This document shows, piece after piece, positions 1 to 12,967 of a stretch of 64,000 nt of DNA; the stretch's first letter is position 1; the number at the start of each line of letters is the position of its first letter. A model generated the notes under the pieces. That model saw only the letters and a program-made list of their open reading frames with translations. It was not told the DNA's origin and did not search any database. Origin of the DNA: Ilyonectria destructans (taxonomy: Eukaryota > Ascomycota > Sordariomycetes > Hypocreales > Nectriaceae); the NCBI GenBank assembly GCA_020740775.1, contig JAHEWK010000002.1:4154001-4218000 (forward strand), in the 5' to 3' direction. A program made the translations under genes and the position numbers.

Positions 1-698
1 TCCCTCGCTTTGTGCGAAACCCAATGGCTTGCGGAGCGCCCATTGTGACCAACCAGTACCGCGTTGAGAGTAATGCCCCCCTCCTCCGCATGTTGCATGG
101 CATGACTGACACAAGAATTCTGCAGAAGCTGAGAGGGAGTACATCAATCTAAACCGAAATAACAGGCCGCAGCACCTTGGCGTTGCAACGCCCACAACCC
201 ACAACCTTTCGGGCGATGAGTCGGTGCGCAGCTAGGGCCTCAACTGTGAGGCGGCGATGACTGCATTGAGGGGCATTGACAGCCCCGGCCAGGTTGCCCT
301 GAAGGATCGGTGAGAAAACTACAGAGGCAAGAGGATGAAAAGATACGGCGGAACGCGGCCCGATTTGAGGTTGGGCCGTCTTGCTTTTGCATGTAACATG
401 GGAATTACCAGTGATCCGTGGAGTAACGTAGTCCTCCCAGTGATCAGGGGGAAGAGAAGAGGCGTCAAAGTTATACATGCATACGGGTAAACACAATAGA
501 ATTTATCGATTTAATGACATATGCATAAAACGGGGTTCTGATTTTGTGTTTGCAGCGAGCCAGCGAGCGTGTCGAGTTCCTAGCATCCAAGGCTCTCTCA
601 GGAACGGCACAACAGCAAAAAGCATATCGATAACGCACCGGAGCCACTGTGGAACCTTGCATTACCATCTCTTTCCTATTTCGACTCCCCGGCCATCA
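1..698. other. Left-edge intergenic/5' flank of AIM11
   Basis: No recognisable gene. A 115-codon minus-strand frame (149-496) has no recognisable domain and no neighbouring exon, so it is left unannotated. The 200 bp before position 699 is presumably the AIM11 promoter and leader. Confidence 0.4.
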
Positions 699-1247
699 AT
701 GGCAGGCGCCTTCGCCATGTCTGGAACCGCTAGCTCTCCAGCGCCTCAAACAACCACCAACACCATCAATGCTTCATCTCAAGACACACCACCGCCTACA
801 TCATCATGGGGGCGCCCACTCAAGCAGTTCGGGTTCCTATTTGCCGGGGCCGGATTCATGGCCGCATCAGTAGCCATATCACGACGCTCAGTGATGCGAA
901 GGCGGCTAGATGCCATCCCCAAGTTCTACTCATCTAACAGAGACCCAGTCGCCTTCGACTCTGCAGACCGGTCAGCGCTTGCCGCGCAAGCATTGGGCTT
1001 GGCAACGCTCAATGTCATGAGCTTTGGGGTCATGCTAATTGCGGGCATTGCCTGGAGCTTTGATCTGAGTTCCATTGAGGAGCTCCAGACCAGGACCCGA
1101 GCCGTCACGCGACGGTCGGGGGCTTTGTTTGTGAACCCTGAGGATGAATCTGAGATGAAGCATATGATGGAAGACCTCATGTCACGTATGGGTATGGAAA
1201 AGCCGGCGCTACCAGGGAAGGAGGAAGAGGGAGCCAAGAAGGATTGA
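699..1247 (+). CDS. AIM11: AIM11-like mitochondrial membrane protein
   Basis: Single exon, 182 aa. It resembles fungal Altered Inheritance of Mitochondria protein 11, a small mitochondrial integral membrane protein whose loss in yeast affects mitochondrial genome inheritance; its biochemical role is unknown. The sequence shows a low-complexity Ser/Thr/Pro N-terminus, a first hydrophobic segment (about residues 46-63) followed by a basic SRRSVMRRR stretch, a second hydrophobic segment (about 103-123), and a charged, Glu/Lys-rich C-terminus. The frame is open upstream to 477, but the ATG at 699 gives the family's usual length and N-terminus; ATG 717 is an alternative. Family identity is by recognition of the protein pattern, not by a search. 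Confidence 0.8.
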   Translation: MAGAFAMSGTASSPAPQTTTNTINASSQDTPPPTSSWGRPLKQFGFLFAGAGFMAASVAISRRSVMRRRLDAIPKFYSSNRDPVAFDSADRSALAAQALGLATLNVMSFGVMLIAGIAWSFDLSSIEELQTRTRAVTRRSGALFVNPEDESEMKHMMEDLMSRMGMEKPALPGKEEEGAKKD

Positions 1248-2597
1248 GAACATCGCACAGTCTCGCACCACAACGATCTCCGAACTCTTAGCTCGAAAGC
1301 GCGAGTTCGGATATGTACACTAGGGCCGATGTGACGGCTAGGGGCAAATTCGGAGCAAACTCACCACACTGCACGCGTTCGAACATGACATTCAATAGCA
1401 ACAAATGGGATCACTAAGATATCACAATCGTCCCCGCCTGGTCTTACATAGCCTCAGCCTTCAAGCCACGGTACGATCGCGCTCTCGATATTCGCACTCC
1501 AGAACTCGATCGGCTGGGGAATCCAGGGTCCTGGATATCGGGACTTGGCTCAAAAAATCGCATCTAGCCTATGACCTGTGTTGGCACCCCTCCCCTTTCT
1601 TTTTCCAAGCAAGCCATTAGGGGAGCCGGAACTGTCGCCGCTACAACCATGGTGGGCCACCAGCGCATGCGCCTGGATGGTGCGCAGTTGACTTGTTGCA
1701 CATTGAAATCATTGCTTAGTTTGGGCAGATCACCCCTGCCCCAACAGCCTCGTTTCGCAGGGACGAGCTGAAATTCCAACTCTAATCATGGCACACGGAC
1801 ATATTGCGGCATGTGAGGCGGTACTATTGTCGTCATTGTGCTCTCCTTTGGTTAAAAAGGCCGAGTATCAGGGGGACAAGGTTGCAGTCAGCTACAAAGA
1901 TGACGGAGCAGTCCAGAGTCGCCGCCATCTCGAGGTCAGGGTCCCAAAGGAAGTGCAAGGTGCCCATGAGAAAAAGCAAAACCAGCCCACTTGACATGCC
2001 TTCTGGCCGTCCAAAGGTCTCACTGGAGTCTCCAGCTGGGCGACGTCTAGCCCGAGCCCTGCGGCTACCCATCGGCTTTTTGGGGAATATGCTGTTAACT
2101 GCAACTCGCGATGCCTCTACCAGCCTTTGGTTTTTAAGATCCATAACGGAGCTTGCAAAATCGGGGACGATCTATGTGTGCTCTTGACCAGCCCGGAGAA
2201 CCGCTGGATTCGGAACTCCACTCCGATTATGCTCGGGCATGCCTTAGGGCAGCAAGACGTCTAACCCAACAGAATGACAGGTTTGGTCAGGGCGTGAAAC
2301 AATCCTGGTTAGTTGGCGATGGCCAGCTGCCTCGATAGAGACATGTCATCGCGCTACGGTCGTTGTATCCATCTGCTGGGTTCCTAAGCGCACGGCGACC
2401 CCGGTCTTCCGACACATCAGGGCTGCGTATTAGCTGTGTGTCCGATGCATTTCGGACGACTGTGAATCCCATTCATCCATATAATTAATACAATCAGCTA
2501 TGGATATAGTATTTGCATCTTTCCCATTATTCTGGCGGTCTGATTACCCTTCACAATCAGAGGCAACACTGGCTTGTTGTGCTCCATCTACTGCGGA
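1248..2597. other. Intergenic, 1.35 kb
   Basis: Several short ORFs on both strands (for example 1804-2187 plus and 1833-2144 minus) overlap one another, have no domain-like features and are treated as noise. The last 100 bp is the likely promoter and leader of the gene starting at 2598. Confidence 0.4.
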
Positions 2598-3470
2598 ATG
2601 GCCGAGTTAGAACCCGACTTCCAGCTCCGCGTCTGGAGATACACATACACCGAGGGCAGCGGCGGCGGGACCATCTTGCTCAATTCTCCCCAGGAGTCCG
2701 AGGACAAACGACACAATACCCTTGTCCTTCGCCAGGTGAACTCGGACGCCGAGAACAAGGTATGGATTCAAGAACAGGCCTCCCAGTTCTTCAAAAGACA
2801 TGGCCAGGCCTCTGCAGAACCCCTGATGGACGACGCCCATGGCGTTCTCGTCCGCGATGGCCACGCGCGAACTATCCCCAAGCAAGGCGAAAAGGCCGTC
2901 ACCCACGAGTACTGCCGGGGAGATAGAGTGTGGATCGACCGTAGCCTGGTCCCGACACACAACATCGAGAAGGACGGAAACAAGATCCCAGTCGTTGACC
3001 TAGAATCCCTCAGCATATTCGAGGTTCCCTTCGACTACATCTCCTTCGTTCCCCAGTTCGTCAAGAAGGACGACTCCGGTGAACAACACGCCGTGGCCGT
3101 TGGCCCTATTCTCAACACCTTCATAGGCAAACGTAAAGCCAAGACCCAGATCTACTTCCGGTGGCCGGCTGACAAGCCGGACCAGGTGTCGTACGTCTGG
3201 CTGAACAGGAAGGATAAGAACGACCTGAAAGAGATAAAGGCCTTTGTCGAAATCGAATGCCAGGACCAAAAGCAGGAAGCATTTAGAAACCACTGGCAGG
3301 CACTGACGAAGAAGTTCGCAAGGCTGGGGCTGCTGTTTGGCGACGAGATTGTCGACGGCCCCGAGGACATCCTCGATTCGTCCAGCGACAGCGAAGGGGA
3401 GGATCTCGCACTCCACTGGAAGATGGGACCATCAGCGGTATTTAGAAGCCGTTCTACAAACCGGAGACAG
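2598..3470 (+). CDS. Hypothetical protein, probable 5' exon
   Basis: I do not recognise this protein. The ATG at 2598 (MAELEPDFQLRVW) begins a frame with convincing coding character for about 290 residues: charged, globular-looking sequence with no membrane segments, ending in an acidic Ser/Asp/Glu patch near residue 270. After about 3440 the frame turns into Arg-rich sequence that looks non-coding, while a Cys-rich frame (3511-4239) takes over in the +1 register. The excellent acceptor at 3474-3492 (CTGAC branch, then CAG) marks a splice junction, but the only frame-compatible donor close by (3471) would give an intron of just 22-28 bp. The true 3' end of this exon is therefore unresolved. 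Confidence 0.55.
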
Positions 3471-3492
3471 GTACTGACTTATTCCACTGCAG

Positions 3493-4239
3493 CAGGAGAA
3501 CTGCTGCAATATGAATCCGTGTCCGGCCTTCAACAACCCCGAGCTAGATCTCGTCGCCACATACATCGGCGGCTACCAGTGGATGGAGCACTACCACGTC
3601 CAGGACGAAGACGCGGACGAATGCCCCCGGGGCGCTGAGCACAAGGGACACTGCATCCTGCGCGACAACCGGACGAGATGCGCCTACGCTACGGATCGCG
3701 TGCGTCACACGTGCTGCAAGCTCCGGACGAATCCCCTCCTCCCAGGCCCGTACGGCGATCCGGACGATATGACGTTGCCGCTGTGGGAGACGACGGCCGC
3801 AGACGATCAATTCATCGACGTGTCGAGGAATGTTCGGACGAGGATGCAGTTGGAGGACCGCGACGAGATTCCGCCGGAGATGGAGCGTCTGAGACAACAG
3901 CTTCTAGCCGAGCAGGCCGCGGCGCAACAGAACTCATCCGGGGGCGGTGATGTCCGGATGACAGACGCTTTTCAAGGATCAGTCGGAGGCGCCATGATGA
4001 TACCTAGCGGCTTCCCTCCTGTTCAGACATTCGACCAGCCCTTCAACCCTCCCTTCAACCCTCCCTTCAACCCTCCCTTCGACCAAACCTTGATACAAGC
4101 GGCACCAGAGTCGTCACTCTACGCTTTTCAACCCCCCGAAGGCCTTCACTTTTCAGCTCCCATGGCTACAACCAATCCCTTTGACCCACTCAACACCTTC
4201 GCTTCGCAAGCGCCGGATCCAAGCGAGGGCCCCTACTGA
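3493..4239 (+). CDS. Hypothetical Cys-rich protein, probable 3' exon
   Basis: Not recognised. It is open from just after the acceptor at 3492; an internal ATG at 3511 could also start an independent 242-aa protein. The first 80 residues carry Cys and His in patterns that could bind zinc (NPCPAF, DECP, GHC, TRC, TCC). The C-terminal half is low-complexity, Gln/Pro/Phe-rich, with a tandem FNPP repeat. It is probably the second half of the gene beginning at 2598, because the gap between the frames is tiny and both are on the same strand with good coding character. A separate short gene is the alternative. Confidence 0.5.
   Translation, partial: QENCCNMNPCPAFNNPELDLVATYIGGYQWMEHYHVQDEDADECPRGAEHKGHCILRDNRTRCAYATDRVRHTCCKLRTNPLLPGPYGDPDDMTLPLWETTAADDQFIDVSRNVRTRMQLEDRDEIPPEMERLRQQLLAEQAAAQQNSSGGGDVRMTDAFQGSVGGAMMIPSGFPPVQTFDQPFNPPFNPPFNPPFDQTLIQAAPESSLYAFQPPEGLHFSAPMATTNPFDPLNTFASQAPDPSEGPY
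4038..4083 (+). repeat. 12-bp tandem repeat encoding FNPP units
   Basis: A 12-bp unit (CCCTTCAACCCT) is repeated about 3.5 times in frame, giving PFNPPFNPPFNPPFD in the hypothetical protein. Coding minisatellites of this kind often vary in copy number between strains (general knowledge). Confidence 0.85.
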
Positions 4240-4857
4240 GACCAGGGACCTTGCGCTTAGGACCGCCATCGGGGATCGTCGCTTCGTGTCTCACCGAGAA
4301 CACCATCTTTTGGACATTATGGCCTGATTATGCTCATCAATACCTTGGTAGCTTCGACGGGGCCCTAGCGGTTATCAGACACGACCCTTTCCGTCAACTA
4401 GCATCACAACATGCCCGGTTTCCTGACATGTCTTTTTCCTTTTCTGCCTCGTCCGACCACCGATTATGGTTATTAGACTAGACTGCAATGCTGTATCACT
4501 AGAGCTCGTCAGGAGTATCGGCTGCCGCTATTAGGCACATGGCGGAGTTTTGAAGTTCCTTGGCTCTTTAGGGTAGACATTTTGTTTTGGATCATCACTA
4601 GACCACAGCAACGCCTCGTTATTTGACAGGCAGGCCACTCAACACACCACAGGTCGAGTTTCGGAGCTCGATTTCTCATTATTGCTACGTATTCCCATAT
4701 TCCATATTCCACAACGCAACCAAATATAATTACAGTCCACCCAATAGTACCTCGCGCCCCGACTCATCCCTCCGTTCCGTGATCATAACCCAGAACAATG
4801 CGACAACGCCCCATCCCCATGCACAATCATATATCCTACCCATTCCCCTTGTCCTCT
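4240..4857. other. Convergent intergenic region
   Basis: 3' flanks of the hypothetical plus-strand gene and of the minus-strand myosin gene. It is AT-richer than its surroundings; no gene was seen. Confidence 0.5.
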
Positions 4858-7800
4858 TTACAAAAATCCCTTGGTAAGGCTGGGCACCCGACTAAGGCTG
4901 CTCTTCCTCCTGGGCACATCAATAACAGACATATCGTCGCCCTCGCTAACCCGCCAGGGGCCCATGCGGCTGCGGACACTTCCCATGGCACTCCCCGAGC
5001 CCTTCTCGTTCCGCAGGTTCTTCCAGCCCTCCAACTCTCGACCCAGGCGGAGAGCCTTCTCCTTCTCTTCGCGCAGCTCGCGCTCAGCTCGTCGGGCCGT
5101 CAGCTGGTTAGCGGACTCAGAGGACTGCAGCTCCTCAATCGTCTTTAGGAGTTTGTCGACCTTGTCGCGCATCCGGGAGACGTCTTCCGAGAGCTGAGTG
5201 TTCTGCTTGTCCTTGCGATCAATCTGGCCCTGCAAGTCCTTGACGATTCGGTCTACGTTTCGGACTGAGCGTTGGGACTTGCTGCGCTCGTTCTCTTGAT
5301 CCTCGAGTTGAGACTCAAGCTGTTGCATATTAGTTTTGGTCCGGAAATGATGAATACTGTGTTTGAGTGCTTACCTCTTGAATGCGCTTGTGAAGGAACT
5401 TGATGTCCTGGCTTGCGCTCGAGTATCCCTTGGTCTCAAGGTCAACTAGCCTCAGCTGGGCCTCATTCAGGTTCTTCTCAAGTAGAGCCTTTTGATGCTG
5501 CAACTGAACGGTGCTCTCCCGCTCAACCATAACGTCCTTCTGAACCTCAGTTACAAGGGCCTCGGCCCGGCGCATCTTCTCCACGGCAGCAGCAGCGATG
5601 TCTTCCTGCTGGGCGAGGTTGGACTTGAGGTCGAGAATCTCCCTGTCCATGTTGGCGGCGTTGCGGAGGGATGGGCTTTCACCCTTGACAAGGTCCTCAA
5701 GTCCACTCTTGGCCTCCTCGAGGCGCGCTTCAACGTTGCGCTTCTCCCGGAGCAAGTGATCACGCTCTGCGGCAATCTCGTCGACGGAAGACCTGAGGGT
5801 CCGGACCTGCGACAACAGTGATACAACCTTGCCCTGGGCATCGTTATGGGCGTTGACGGCCTCATCGCGGGACGAGGCAACATCAGCTAGGGTCGACTCG
5901 AGGCGAGACTTCTCCTTGGACCAAGTTGAACTGTTCAGAACCTCGTCGTCCCACTTCGACCTTAGTTCGTCAAGTTCTTCTCGGAGTCGGGTGATCTCAG
6001 CCTGCTTGAATAGCTTTTCCTCGCGAGCGAGATCGAGCTCGTTGGTCAGAGTGGCAAACTCGGCCTGATACTTCTTACGAGTCTGCTCCATGCTTGACTC
6101 CTTGTCCTCGATGTCCATGGCACGCTGGTTGCGGTAGTCTTCCAGCTCATGCTGAAGTCGCTTCTTGGCCTGAGTTGCCGCTTCCAAGTCAGTCGAGATG
6201 TCCTCGACCTTCTCCTCCAGTCGCTGGTTCTGGCGCTGGAGATCCTCGAGGTTGGCATCCATCTTCTGACGTTCTGACATGACTTCCGCGTAGGTATCAT
6301 CAGCCTCCTTCGCTTGTGACTTGGCAAACTGCTCGGCGCGGTTGGCCTTAAGGACTGCGATTTCAGCCTGCTCTAACTTGCTGAAGTATTCGTCCGCGCG
6401 GCTCTTGTACATGTCGAGGCTTGAGGTAACGTCAACTAGTCTTGAGGTCTCCGCATCGAGTCGAATCTGGAGGTCCGAGAACTCTTGAAGGAGTTGGTTG
6501 CGGCTTTGGGCCTCATGTTCTCGAGCAAGCGTCATCTCGTGGAGATCAGACTTGGCGTCTCGAAGTTCAACCTCCGCCTTGGCACGGTCGTGTCGTAGTC
6601 GATCGAAGTGAACCTTGACATCGGTCAACTCTGCCACAGCGTCCTTGTGGCTGTGAATCAGAGACCGCCGAGAGTCCTCTTGGCTGTTCAGGACTTCCAG
6701 GATCTCCTCATGCGACCGAGTCTGGACATCCCGGAGTGAGAGCTCGCCAGATCGAATGGTTCTCTCCATAGCAGACACCTTCTTGCTAGAGTCATCAAGC
6801 ATCTCGTGGAGACGGCTGTTCACCAACTCAAGCTTTTGCATCCGGCGTATTGATGGGCTTTGCTCGTCATACATGTCCGGGACAGGCGTGGTTCGATCCA
6901 ATTGGCTTTGCAAATGTCGATTTTGCATCTGAGTGATCTGAAGCTGATTCTGTAGCTCCTCAACCTCAGCCTTCAGATCCATCTTACTATTGAAGCTCAG
7001 GGTATCAACAGTCCTGTCTGACCGTGTTGAATCCTGGAGATGGTCGACATCCTGGAAACGGCGGGTAGGGGTGGACGTGATCGAGTTGTTTCGCGCATGG
7101 ACCTTGGCAGGCCGCCTTTGGGTTGGAGATCCGTGGAAAGGTGCCTCATTGAGGTGGATTTCCTCCAGCTTAGGGCGAGTGGGTGTGACATTTCGCGAGG
7201 CTCTTAGATCGGAAAGCTGATTCTCTGCGTTTGACCTCGCAGCTGTCTGCACGCGAAGGTTCTGCTGGAGCTCCTCAACCTTCCTCACGAGGTCAAAGTT
7301 CTTGATGAGAATCTGCTCGTCGTTTCCATCTGACTGGGGAGGAATGGGAACCTCTGGGTCAACAGTCCTTAGAATGCTCAACATCTGCGCCCGAAGCTCG
7401 TGAACCTCTTGGTCTCGAGAGTCTAGTGAAGATTGAAGAGTGCGAGCAGTGGTCTGAGCCTGGGTGCGAAGCTGCTTCTCCGACTCAATGGTTCGATTGG
7501 CCTCGGCGAGCTGGGCAGTGAAAGTGGAAGAGGCCTTCTCGGCGTTCCTGCTGGACTTGACCTCGCGAGCGACCTCATGGCTAAGGTCCTCAAGGTTGAG
7601 TTGGAGTTTCTCAGCTCTCTTCTCGAGAGAAGCAATGGAAAGCTGAGAATCACCCAATTGCTTGTGCAATTTAGTGTTTTGCTCCTCGAGTCTCGTCCTT
7701 TCCCGTTGAAGAGACACGACCTGGCCACGAGACGCTTCGCTCGCGCGGGATGTTGAACGGGCAATTTCAAGGCCCTTTTGTTGGAGTTTGTTCAACAAGG

Positions 7801-10800
7801 CCCGGTTGTCATTTTCAGACGCCATCAGCCGACTCTTGACAGTACCGAGCTCGCGCTCCATCCTCTCCTTGGCCTGGTCATTCTTGAGGCCAAACTCACC
7901 AGATTCCAAGATCATCTTGTTGAGATCTTCAATCTGGTGGTTAAGGTTGGCACACTCGCTTTCGAACCACTGAAGTCGCTCTTGAGCTGCGTCGAGATCT
8001 CTGCGAAGGCTGTCCTCGCGCTCGCGTGCGGCCTTGGTTGCTTGGCGTTCTCCGGCGTTCTCGGCCTGCACTCGTGCTTCCTCGGCCTGGGTCTTGGCAA
8101 CACGAAGACTTCGGATTTCATTTCGAGCCTCGTCTCGCTCCTTCTCTGCAGTTGTCCGGGTCTCCATCATCCGCCTCAGAGTGTCTTGCTGGGCATAGAG
8201 CTCCTTCTCAATGATGATTTTGGATTCGTTGAGGTGGTCGTATTCCTCTTTTAGAGACTGGTACTTGTGCTCGCCGAGAAGTAGAACATCATCGCGGGAT
8301 TGACGCTCTCTGCTGAGATCCATCTGGGTCTTGTACAGCTCGTCCTTGAGATCTTTGATCTGAGATTCAAGCACCTGGCGGTTTTGGTCGGCCTGGGCGT
8401 CCTCAGACAGACGGGCCTCTAGCAGATTCTTTGCATCTTCTGCCTCCCTCTCTAGCTGGGAATGCCTCGACTTCATCGCTACCAACTCAGCTTGGATCTC
8501 ACGGAATTTGGCTGCAGTCTTCTCCTTTTCAGCAGTGAGAGACTTCTTCTGGTCCTCTAGAGCCTGGCGCTCGTTCTCGAACTTCTTGTTATCTCTCCGA
8601 AGCATAACAAGCTCGCTCTCCTTCTGGCGGACAAGATCTTCGTAATCGGTAGATGTTTTCGAAAGCTGGGTAAGCTGTTGTTGGATATCCCGATTCTCCC
8701 TGGACAGCGTTGATTCGCGGAGTTTGACGGATTGAAGCTCCTTCTGAGCTGTGTGGAGTTTCACTTCAAGATCTTGGTCGATCTTGAGAAGTTTGCTTTC
8801 CAAGTCTCGGGCCTTCCTATCCTTCAGAGAGAGTTGGCTCTGAAGCACCCGAACTTCGTCCTCAAGAGCTGCCTCCTTCTCACTCCTCTCTGATTGTTTT
8901 CGGGAGATCTCTGTGATGGAACCCTCCAACTCTGTCGTCTTTGCTACCAGCCGACTCTTCTCTTCTTCCAGCTTTGAAATGAGCGTCGCAGCCTGTTCGA
9001 GTTGCGAACGGTATGTCTCGACATCGCGTTCCGCTCGGTTCTTTGCTTCCAACAAGTCGTCCAGCTCATCCTCTAACCTCTCTTGGTCCTCAATGGCACC
9101 GGCTAGTTTGTCCTCAAGTTCAGCTTCTCGAAGTTGCAGGCGTTTGAAAATCTCCTCCTTGTCTAGAGCAAGGGCCCGTTCACTCTCGAGGGTCTGTTGG
9201 ATTCGGACCATCTCGGCATGACAGTTGCGACGCTCGTCCTCAAGTTTATGGCGGGTTTCGGACTCCAGGCGCATTTTGTCGTTTAGCTGTTTGATCATGG
9301 CGTCCCGCTTCTTGACCTCGGTGGCAGTTCGAGTTGCTCCTAAGAGAGGCTTCATTTTCATGACAAGCTGCCACCATGGGTTTTCAGCGAGATCAAGGTA
9401 GACGTTGAAATTCCTTTGGATGATCCTGGTCGCCTCGGTGCGGAAGAGCCTTTTGTACGCTGACCGTCGTTTGATGAAACCTCTGGCGACAGATTGGAAT
9501 CTTGACATGATCTCAGTGATCAAAGCATCTCGCTGCTCCTCGAGCTCGGCAAGCACGCCGGCTCTGAAGAAGACCTTTGTCAAACCAACACGGTAAAGTG
9601 CCTTGTCAAGTCCCAATTTCTCGAGCATGATAGTGGCCGCGGCTTGTCCCTCAACATAGCCCTTGGGCATGTTTTGACACAGAACTTCGTATCGTTGTCG
9701 GAACTCGGTGAAGGAAAGCCGATTGGGGAAACCAGTTCGCGCGATGCGAATTCCTTCGAGAACACCATTGCAACGTAGCTGGTCGAGAACAAGGAGATTA
9801 TTGAATTGCTTGGGCTTCTTCTTGTGATTTGGAAGAATGCATCGCACGAAATGAGGATGAGTAGAGTGCAGCTGCGTCATCAAGCTGTGGAGTTGTTCCT
9901 TGTGTCTTTGGGCAACTGTCCGGAATAGTCCCTTTTTGACACGACTTCTTCCGCCACTGAGGTCATCATCTGTCTCCGCACAATCGGAGAACAGCGCGGC
10001 AATGTGCTTATCAGACGAGGCAGCAAGAAGTCGCGTGATGTTATCATTCAACGGGTCCTTGTTCTTTTCCAGCCATCCTTCGGTGGAGTATTCAACCTCG
10101 GCAGCGTAGTGAGTTAGGATAAATCCTTGCCCAAGGCGTGATGGCCGATACTTGGTTGACTTCTTGTCCCACAGAGAATTCAACTTCTCTGTGAAGGACT
10201 TGTCCGTGGCTTTGGGCATAACGCAGTCCTCATCGAGACACGAGAAGATGCCGATGGGGTTAGACAGCTCAATGAGGTCGATGGTTGGCTGCAGGTCGCG
10301 ACCAAAGTCAATGAACTTCCACTCGATCTGTTCCCTGGCATATTCCTCCTGCTCAAGGACGAACATGTGATGGTTGAAGAACTGTTGAAGCTTCTCGTTC
10401 GTGTAGTTGATGCATAGCTGCTCGAAGCTGTTGGTGTCGAAAATCTCGAAACCAGCGATATCAAGAACTCCGATAAAGTGTGAATCGTCCAGGCCCATTC
10501 CAGTGCGATCAAGTTGTCGGTTAATGCGATTGACAAGGTCACCGAATCCCCGCTCGTAAATGCCTTTTGAAAGAGCATCCAGACCGAGGCGAACCTGTTC
10601 CGGAGTTTGGACCTTCTCGACCCATTCCCGACCGGCTTTGACCTTGGGATGAAGCAAGCCCTGGAGGAATGGCTCTAAGGGGACTCCCAGTAGTTTGCAA
10701 ACCTTGGCGGCCTGCTCCTTTGAGTCAGCGGCAAGGCGAGCTTGATCGGCGGCTCGACTCTCTTTGACAACGCTGATGTTGCCAAGATGCAAAACGGCTG

Positions 10801-12161
10801 CGATTGTACGAAGAATGGCTACTTGGTCTTTGTCGGAGAAGCCCATGACTCCGAATGCCTCCATGAGGGAATCCCATTCTTCGTTATCTGAAATCCCGAC
10901 AATTGTGTTATGGCCGTCTCGAGTATAGGAGAAATCCTCAACAGTCAAACCATCGAGGAGGAACTCCTTCTTCATGCGAGAGCTTGCGCCCTTCAACAGT
11001 TGATAGAAGATGTGGTAGTTTCGCTCGTGGGGGTTTATCCGCACCACCCTAGACTTCTCCAGGAGATACCAATCGATGAAAGCGCCGGAGATTGCACCCG
11101 TTCGACTGAACTCAATACGAATGAACTTGCCGAAACGGGAGGAATTGTTGTTTCGGACAGTTTGGGCGTTTCCAAAAGCTTCTAGAATCGGATTGGCGCG
11201 CAAAATTTGCTGTGATAGGTTTGAATGCTGCGTCTTGTTCTTGGTGAAGGCTTCGGATTGAGCGACGGCCGCGAGGTACTGGATGACCTTTTTGGTGTTT
11301 TCCGTCTTTCCCGCACCGGATTCACCGGTGACAAGGATACTCTGGTTTTCCCCTTCGTCGACAAGATTTCGGTACGCTTCATCTGCCATGGCAAAAATGT
11401 GAGGCTTGGTATCCTCACGGCTTCGCCCTTTGTACATGTTGATATAGTCATTGCTGTATATAGGTAGAGGGCAGTACGGGTTGACTGTGACCAAGAAGAG
11501 ACCCGAATAGGTGTAGATCAAGTCGGCCTGGTATCTCATATGTAGGTTGTGAACGACGGAGGCTTCGTTCAAGTGGGTTAATTCGGCCATGTCGTTAACC
11601 TTGTCGAACTTGGTGGGGTTGACTTTGTCGACGCTGTCGGCGTCGACTTCTCGTTGCTGTGGTGGTATTAGTCCCCGTCCCGAGGTTCTCCGTTGCGATG
11701 CTTACTGTTCCATCGTCGCACTGGACGAGTAGCTGATTGTCTTCAAGGTCTTCGACGACCCAGCCTCGTACAAAGGCGTTCTGCGGATCTTTAACCCACA
11801 CATATCGTTTGCCTGAGAAGTCGTTTTCCCCCTCGATTCCCTTGACGGTGTCATGATTCCGTTTCATCTCCTCGGACTTGATGAATGAGGGAGCGAATGT
11901 GCCTGTCGGTGTTGAATTCCTCGATTCGCTGCGGTGTTGTCGTGATCCGGCGTTGGAGAGGCCATGTGACGTGGGGAGAGATGTGTTCGACTGTGTGCGG
12001 TTGTGGGCAGGCGGTGTTGACAATCCGGGGGCCATGGATGTGGAGAAGATGGCGGACACCGGTCGTCCGGTTGCGGTAGAAGCAGTCGAAGCCGGCGAGG
12101 CAGATGATGTCCGCGCAAAGGGGTTACTGCGCCGTTGCGTCATGTTGGCGTTGAAAGCCAT
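4858..12161 (-). CDS. MYO2/myoB: Class II myosin heavy chain
   Basis: Conventional myosin II heavy chain, the actin motor of the contractile ring at septa. Three exons: 12161-11706, 11656-5375 and 5319-4858, with 49- and 55-bp GT-AG introns; product 2399 aa. The N-terminus is Ser/Thr-rich (about 1-90), followed by an SH3-like segment (VWVKDP...). The motor domain has the P-loop GESGAGKT (263-270), switch I NNNSSRFGKF (321-330), switch II LDIAGFEIF (550-558) and the SH1/SH2 helix region (LRCNGVLEGIRIARTGFP). An IQ-like neck follows near residue 870, then about 1450 residues of almost unbroken heptad-type coiled coil, and a short basic Ser-rich tail. The length matches filamentous-fungal myosin II. 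Both splice junctions restore known motor and tail sequence. It is divergent from the zinc-finger gene at 12968. Confidence 0.95.
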
Positions 12162-12967
12162 GGCGGGCCAAATGCATCAACAGCAGCTGGTGTTGAGAAT
12201 TCGTAGAAACGTGCGCTCCCCTCCACGTGGTGATGCGCTTGCGTGTAAACAATGTGGGCGCGAGGTAGGAATAATTGGGACAATAGATGTGATATAGTCC
12301 CGAAGAAGGTAAAACAATGAGATGCACACGCGCACCGGTCGCAATCACACCTTCATGTGGAATGTCGTCAAGCAATGCAATCTGAAGATGGGATGCGGCC
12401 TGGTGGTCGAGGACGGGCAGTAGCGGCATCGGCAGGGATACAGCTGTCACGGTTGCTGGGGGCATCAAGCGCCAAAGTAAACAAACCACCGCACGTGATG
12501 TTACATAAGGCAGCATCTTTGCGCTAGCCCGCATACGGCATGGACGGCGGTGACGCAGCTCTTGAGAAACAGACGAATTTCCATCGCACAGTTCACCACA
12601 TCAGGCATCTTCATCGCGTCCGACGAGGATCCCCCATTTTGCCTCGATAACGCCGCTGTCGCGATTCATTTAGCAGCAGACCTCCACCTGATTGATGCAT
12701 ATGTACACGGACCCCTCGCACGAACCCGAACCTGCGTTTCACGACATCAGCAATTTGCCAAAGCCGATAATTTTGAACCCCGTCGCAGTGACGAATATTG
12801 ACCCTTTTGAGCAAACCGTTCCCGCCAACCTAGCCGCTGCCCAGGTTGCTGAAATACAGTGCTTGCCTTCCAGAGCTTGATGTTGTAAGGAGCACGTCGA
12901 CAAGCGCGTCGATCGAACGTGTATACTAGACGGTGTGAGGTGGCCTACGCGCCTTGCCGCCCTTGCA
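12162..12967. other. Divergent promoter region, myosin II / zinc-finger gene
   Basis: 806 bp between two divergent start codons. No ORF with coding character was seen; presumably it holds both promoters and leaders. Confidence 0.5.

Noticed and set aside
149..496. 115-codon minus-strand ORF at the left edge
   Set aside because: No recognisable domain, no supporting exon or context; could be chance.
1788..2187. Overlapping ORFs on both strands in the first intergenic region
   Set aside because: Mutually overlapping, random-looking composition.
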